Both the position numbers and the translations under genes were made by a program. Source: DLAJ01 sp964655525 (GTDB taxonomy: Bacteria; Bacillota; Clostridia; Lachnospirales; Lachnospiraceae). Taken from it: a stretch of DNA of 64,000 nt. The notes under the pieces are model-generated. The model was not told where the DNA came from. It did no database searches and saw nothing but the letters and a program-made list of their open reading frames with translations. The stretch is taken from NCBI GenBank assembly GCA_964655525.1, contig CAZZNE010000007.1, forward strand, positions 1 through 64,000. Direction: 5' to 3'. This document shows positions 60,429-64,000 of the stretch, in pieces; positions within the stretch are counted from its first letter, which is position 1; the number at the start of each line of letters is the position of its first letter.

Positions 60429-60477
60429 GCTCCATACCCCTATCAGAATTTGCGTTTCCCTTTTCTGTTATCATCCC

Positions 60478-60915
60478 CTACAAGCCCAGTTTTTCTTTCA
60501 GTCCCGCCGCATACTGCCTGGAGATAAGCAGCTTTTCACCGTTTTCCAGACACGCCTCAAATCGTCCGTTAAAACCGGGACTGAAATTCTTTACTTTAGA
60601 AAGGTTGATGATCGTTGATTTGGAGGCGCGGAAAAAATCCGTGTGTCGGAATCGTTCTTCGATATCGTACAGTCTGCCCTTCACGTCATAAACATCTTCT
60701 CTCGCATACGCAAACACACGGTTATCCACGGACTCAAAATAATAAATGTCAGAGGGCGGAATCTGAAATATTTTCCCCCCCTTGGACACGGTCAATTTAT
60801 CCCGTCCCGCCTTCAGCGCATAGATCATATTTAACAGTTGCTCGTCCACCTGCTTACAGCGGATGATGATCTCGTCCTCCGCATCCGCCGGACAATCCTG
60901 AATGGTAATTTTCAT
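60478..60915 (-). CDS. LytTR DNA-binding regulator
   Basis: A 145-aa regulator without a receiver domain. Residues 40-140 are LytTR: SKGGKIFQIPPSDIYYFESV, VYDVKGRLYDIEERFRHTDF, RASKSTIINLSKVKNFSPGF and LLISRQYAAGLKEKLGL. It is the DNA-binding partner of the DUF3021 protein and probably controls its own operon, including the adjacent ABC transporter. Confidence 0.94.
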   Translation of the reverse strand: MKITIQDCPADAEDEIIIRCKQVDEQLLNMIYALKAGRDKLTVSKGGKIFQIPPSDIYYFESVDNRVFAYAREDVYDVKGRLYDIEERFRHTDFFRASKSTIINLSKVKNFSPGFNGRFEACLENGEKLLISRQYAAGLKEKLGL

Positions 60916-60930
60916 GGCAAATCTCCAATT

Positions 60931-61854
60931 TTAACGGTCTTTCATCCTGCGGTTCCGATTGCACAGTGCGGCAATCACGATTGCGAGAAGTGCATATCCG
61001 AGCAATACGAGCACGGAAACAACCGGTGAAACAAGCTTTCCGTCCCAATACAGGGAGATGCCCAGCTCATCCTCCAACTCCTTCAAAAAAGCATCATAAG
61101 CAGCGTCCGGAAGCCCGGCAAGGGTTTTGGTCATCATGGCGTCAGTACAAACCTGACGCATCATGGACGCACCGTGCAGCACCGGCAGGCACAACAGGAC
61201 ATGGCGCAAGGTCTTGCCAAACATCCCGACGGAAATATAAATGCCGCCTACAAAGCCGACCAATGTACCAATGATCGTCATCACGCCGCTATAGGCGCTG
61301 TCGCTTCGGATAAACAACGCAAGCAGATAGCCCAATGTGCTGAACGTAAATGTATTTAACGCGATCATTCCGACCAGTTTTACCAATGACAGCGCGGAAA
61401 GCATCGGATAGCCCCGCATGGCAAAATAAACTTCTCCGACAGCCAAAGTCAGGACACACATAATGGTTCCGACGATCCACGACGCTAAAATATATCCGAG
61501 AGAAAGCACGGTGCGCGATACCGGTGTAACGTAGAACGCCAGCGTCCGTTTCCTCGTCTCATCCTGCACCATCGTTCCCAACACCGTAAGCGTGATCGTC
61601 ACGGCATTTACGACCAGAATCCCGGCAAGGGTCCACTGCTGAATGAGACACGCCGCGTTCCATTCATCCGCAGCGGTGTCCCGCTCTCCAAAGTCCGCCA
61701 GTGCAGAGACGATACCGTCACTGTTCATTTTTCCCAAAAAAAGCACCATCAGCCCCAAAACGATCAGCATGGACAGCATGGAAAAAAACACCGCGGACCG
61801 ATCCCGTAAAAAAACAAGACAATTTCTTTTCGTCATATAATATAATTCCCGCAT
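60931..61854 (-). CDS. ABC-2 type transporter permease
   Basis: A 307-aa permease with about six TM segments: FFSMLSMLIVLGLMVLFLG, LAGILVVNAVTITLTVLG, ILASWIVGTIMCVLTLAVG, LVKLVGMIALNTFTFSTLGY, VMTIIGTLVGFVGGIYISVG and SVLVLLGYALLAIVIAALC. A large loop between TM1 and TM2 is typical of ABC-2 exporters of drugs or peptides. It forms a transporter with the ATPase encoded 13 bp upstream. Confidence 0.92.
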   Translation of the reverse strand: MRELYYMTKRNCLVFLRDRSAVFFSMLSMLIVLGLMVLFLGKMNSDGIVSALADFGERDTAADEWNAACLIQQWTLAGILVVNAVTITLTVLGTMVQDETRKRTLAFYVTPVSRTVLSLGYILASWIVGTIMCVLTLAVGEVYFAMRGYPMLSALSLVKLVGMIALNTFTFSTLGYLLALFIRSDSAYSGVMTIIGTLVGFVGGIYISVGMFGKTLRHVLLCLPVLHGASMMRQVCTDAMMTKTLAGLPDAAYDAFLKELEDELGISLYWDGKLVSPVVSVLVLLGYALLAIVIAALCNRNRRMKDR

Positions 61855-61866
61855 GTGATCTCCCCC

Positions 61867-62796
61867 CTATTGCTGCTCCAAGCTTTTTCCGGTTACATTT
61901 AAGAACACGTCATCCAATGTGCCCTGTATCATCTCAAATCCGCAGAGGCAGGGTTGGACCGTATTTAAGATTTTCAGCGCGTCCATACTGTCCTTCACCG
62001 AGAGGATGAACCTGCCGTCCGCACGAACAACGTTCGAAGACATGTTTGCAAGCATCTGCATCAGCCCGGCTTCCTGACCTTCCGAGGGGATCAGGTGCAG
62101 TCTGTCCTTTGCATACTGCTCTTTTAGGGCAAACGGCGTACCATATTCTAATATCTTACCGTGATCAATGATGGCAATATGTCTTGCGTTTGCCGCCTCC
62201 TCCATATAATGTGTCGTCAGAAATATGGTTGTTCCGTTTTCTTTTTGCAGCGCCTGCATGCTCTCCCACACAAACTGCCTCGTCTGTGGATCTAAGCCCG
62301 TGGTCGGTTCATCCAGAAACAGAATCTCCGGCGTATTGATCAGCGCCGCCGCGATCTCACAGCGCCGCTTCTGCCCACCGGAAAGCCGCTTATACATTGC
62401 CGTAAAAATCTCTTCCAGATGAAGGATTTCGCTGACATGATTCACACGGTCACGCAATTCCTGCACGCTAAAACCGTACAAAGAACCTCTGACATACAAA
62501 TTTTCCTTCACACTCAGCCGGTCGTCCAGACAGTTGTGCTGCCATACCACGCCGATCCGTTTGCGAATGCTCTCATCGTCCTTTCCCAGCTCGCATCCGC
62601 AGAGCTTTACGCGCCCCTCCGTCGGGGATAACAGCGTACACAGCATGTTGATCGTTGTGCTTTTCCCCGCGCCGTTTACGCCCAGAAACCCGAACAGCTC
62701 GCCTTTTTCCACAGAGAAATAAAGGTCGTCCACCGCCTTTATTTCTCCGAAATATTTTTTTAATCCCTCTACCTGAATGATCTCATCCATCCGCAT
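61867..62796 (-). CDS. ABC transporter ATP-binding protein
   Basis: A 309-aa ATPase. Walker A is LGVNGAGKSTTINML (about 39-53), Q-loop VVWQHNC, signature RLSGGQKRRCEIAAAL (about 138-153), Walker B ILFLDEPTTGLDPQTRQF (about 158-175) and H-loop LTTHYMEEA. A C-terminal extension resembles drug-exporter ATPases (YVLKSDSMDALKIL-like). The start could be ATG 62796 or the ATG two codons later. It is the first gene of the ABC-LytTR-DUF3021 operon. Confidence 0.94.
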   Translation of the reverse strand: MRMDEIIQVEGLKKYFGEIKAVDDLYFSVEKGELFGFLGVNGAGKSTTINMLCTLLSPTEGRVKLCGCELGKDDESIRKRIGVVWQHNCLDDRLSVKENLYVRGSLYGFSVQELRDRVNHVSEILHLEEIFTAMYKRLSGGQKRRCEIAAALINTPEILFLDEPTTGLDPQTRQFVWESMQALQKENGTTIFLTTHYMEEAANARHIAIIDHGKILEYGTPFALKEQYAKDRLHLIPSEGQEAGLMQMLANMSSNVVRADGRFILSVKDSMDALKILNTVQPCLCGFEMIQGTLDDVFLNVTGKSLEQQ

Positions 62797-62928
62797 TGCT
62801 TCCTTTCCTCGTCTGTGCGTTCAGGCAATTGCGGAATCCTGCTGCCCGGCGCATTATCAGAATAACCGATGCAAAAGATCAACGCAAGAAATCTTCGGTA
62901 AGTTGCGTTTTGACATAGGTAAGTTGCA

Positions 62929-63040
62929 GTGTGAGAAGAAAATCTAACGCTCACGGCCAAGCCCGTTTCGCGAAGATTTTCTACGGTTCTGCTTCGCAGA
63001 ACCTTTCTCACACCGAAGAATGACCTAACGGTCATTCTTC
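62929..63040. ncRNA. Structured intergenic element (three nested stems plus a perfect hairpin)
   Basis: Between the ABC operon and pyrI. GTGTGAGAA (62929-62937) pairs with TTCTCACAC (63005-63013), GAAAATCT (62938-62945) pairs with AGATTTTC (62974-62981), and GGTTCTGC (62985-62992) pairs with GCAGAACC (62996-63003), a three-way-junction-like fold. A perfect 11-bp hairpin (GAAGAATGACC / GGTCATTCTTC, loop TAAC) follows at 63015-63040. It could be a small RNA, a riboswitch-like leader or a non-autonomous repeat element. No promoter or T-run decides. Confidence 0.5.
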
Positions 63041-63074
63041 ACAGATTGTTAATGACACATAAAATAAGACGCGC

Positions 63075-63506
63075 TCACATCGGTTCGCGCGCCTTCTCCT
63101 CACAATATTTGCAGCGATAGGTTTCTGTTCCCTCATCGGCCAGCACAAAAATATGCGGCAGCCCCTGTTCGATCGAGGTGATACAGCGGGGATTTTTACA
63201 GTGGTAAACGTCCCGAATCTCTTTCGGAAGCTGCAAGTCCTTTTTATCCACGATCTCACCGTTTTTTATGACATTGACCGTGATATTGTGGTCGATAACG
63301 GCAAGCACGTCCATATCCAGCATATGAATATCGCACTCCACTTTCAGAATATCTTTTTTTCCAAGCTTATTGCTGCGCGCGTTTTTGATGATGGCAACGG
63401 TGCAGTCGAGCTTGTCCAAGCCAAGATGATAATAAATGGAGAGACTTTTTCCCGCCATGATATGGTCAAGCACGAAGCCCTCCTCGATTTTTCCTACGTT
63501 AAGCAT
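63075..63506 (-). CDS. pyrI: Aspartate carbamoyltransferase regulatory subunit
   Basis: A 143-aa PyrI. The N-terminal allosteric part is MLNVGKIEEGFVLDHIMAGK; the zinc domain has four Cys in VYHCKNPRCITSIE and YRCKYCEEKA (CxxxxC ... CxxC). It binds PyrB and gives nucleotide control of pyrimidine synthesis. It is downstream of pyrB on the minus strand, the usual order; the gap is 89 bp. Confidence 0.95.
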   Translation of the reverse strand: MLNVGKIEEGFVLDHIMAGKSLSIYYHLGLDKLDCTVAIIKNARSNKLGKKDILKVECDIHMLDMDVLAVIDHNITVNVIKNGEIVDKKDLQLPKEIRDVYHCKNPRCITSIEQGLPHIFVLADEGTETYRCKYCEEKAREPM

Positions 63507-63595
63507 ATGATCCGCCTTCCTTCCTGCGTCTTTTTTATGATTGACCTGTAACCTTTTTATTCACATTAAATTCTTTTATTCGGCAGCCCGCCGTT

Positions 63596-64000
63596 TCAGA
63601 CAGAAATCCCAAGCAGTGTCAAAATAAGCGCCATGCGCACATAAACGCCGTACTGAACCTGTTTGAAATACACGGCACGCGGGTCGTTGTCCACCTCAAC
63701 GGAAATCTCATTCACGCGGGGAAGCGGATGAAGAACGAGCATGTCCTCTCTCGCGCGCTCCATTTTTGCCTTGTTTAAGATATAGAAATCTTTGAGGCGC
63801 ACATAATCCTCCTCATTGAAAAAGCGTTCCTTCTGCACGCGCGTCATATAGAGAAGATCCAGCTCGGGCATCACATCGTCCAAGCTGATGACCTCCTGAT
63901 AAGGGACATTTTTTTCTTTTAACATGTCAATGAGATAATCGGGGATACGCAGCTCCTCCGGAGAGATGAACACAAACCGGATGCCCTCATAGCGCACAAG
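63596..64000 (-). CDS. pyrB: Aspartate carbamoyltransferase catalytic subunit, 3' part
   Basis: The frame is open through base 64000, so the 5' part lies right of the window; about 135 of roughly 306 residues are present. Seen are the Asp-binding-domain pieces GIRFVFISPEELRIPDYL, DLLYMTRVQKERF, and the diagnostic VLHPLPRVNEISVEVDNDPRAVYFKQ near the C-terminus (His, Pro, Leu, Pro, Arg motif). The reaction makes N-carbamoyl-aspartate in de novo pyrimidine synthesis. It ends with QYGVYVRMALILTLLG. Confidence 0.96.
   Translation of the reverse strand, partial: LVRYEGIRFVFISPEELRIPDYLIDMLKEKNVPYQEVISLDDVMPELDLLYMTRVQKERFFNEEDYVRLKDFYILNKAKMERAREDMLVLHPLPRVNEISVEVDNDPRAVYFKQVQYGVYVRMALILTLLGISV

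Noticed and set aside
1..64000. CRISPR arrays, tRNA or rRNA genes
   Set aside because: No regularly spaced direct repeats, tRNA cloverleaf-type sequences or rRNA-like stretches were noticed by eye; a covariance search was not possible.

Overview
The window looks like chromosome of a spore-forming gut Lachnospiraceae (Clostridia). It carries clostridial sporulation genes (a pro-less sigK, spoIIP, gpr), the gene order rpsT / gpr-spoIIP-lepA-hemW, several plant-polysaccharide glycoside hydrolases (GH5 mannanase, GH2, GH42), a LytTR/GHKL two-component pair, and a moderately GC-rich backbone interrupted by AT-richer accessory genes. No rRNA, tRNA or CRISPR array was seen.

Region 1, about 1-18,100 (minus strand): the replication and packaging-entry half of a tailed-phage prophage. 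In transcription order it holds a sigma-like regulator, small accessory genes, a Cas4/RecB-like nuclease (DUF2800), an ssDNA-binding protein (DUF2815), a family-A DNA polymerase, a P4/D5-type primase-helicase, a VRR-NUC nuclease, an SNF2 helicase, a DUF1492 sigma-region-4-like late regulator, HNH endonuclease, small terminase, two orphan DNA methyltransferases and small unknown genes. Structural genes should continue beyond base 1. A plus-strand GNAT gene and a palindrome-controlled regulator island (11.3-13.1 kb) interrupt the phage operon as cargo. A family of GTGACG boxes near the primase/nuclease genes is a candidate replication origin, and the HNH-terS gap is a candidate cos site.

Region 2, about 18,100-27,990: a mosaic accessory zone. 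It has conjugative-element-type genes (DUF3825, HTH_16, sigma factor), a duplicated 145-bp leader/terminator, an SOS-controlled Y-family polymerase, small HTH regulators, a butyryl-CoA-dehydrogenase-like gene with a divergent LysR regulator, and a minus-strand cluster of a PD-(D/E)XK nuclease-like protein plus three small unknown proteins. It ends inside comM/yifB, whose last third is replaced, so everything from about 27,990 leftwards is interpreted as inserted DNA.

Region 3, about 28,000-50,100: backbone. comM 5' part; sigK, a degenerate HD-GYP protein and pilT in one operon; hemW, lepA, spoIIP, gpr; rpsT on the other strand with a clear sigma-A promoter and terminator; a secreted GH5 mannanase, a TPM-domain protein and a zinc-ribbon protein; a 1,002-aa GH2 enzyme; an ibrA/ibrB pair; nth, a glycosyltransferase and a MATE exporter. 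A 10-mer, GTTTACATAA, occurs nine times between 29 and 49 kb, always on the same strand and regardless of gene direction.

Region 4, about 50,100-64,000: accessory and signalling genes. An ANT(6)-like nucleotidyltransferase, GH42 beta-galactosidase with a large leader hairpin, small membrane and PH-domain proteins, an AraC/GyrI-like regulator followed by broken gene fragments, a LytTR/GHKL system preceded by a tiny hydrophobic ORF, a chemotaxis receptor, an ABC transporter with LytTR and DUF3021, a structured intergenic element, and pyrI with the 3' part of pyrB.
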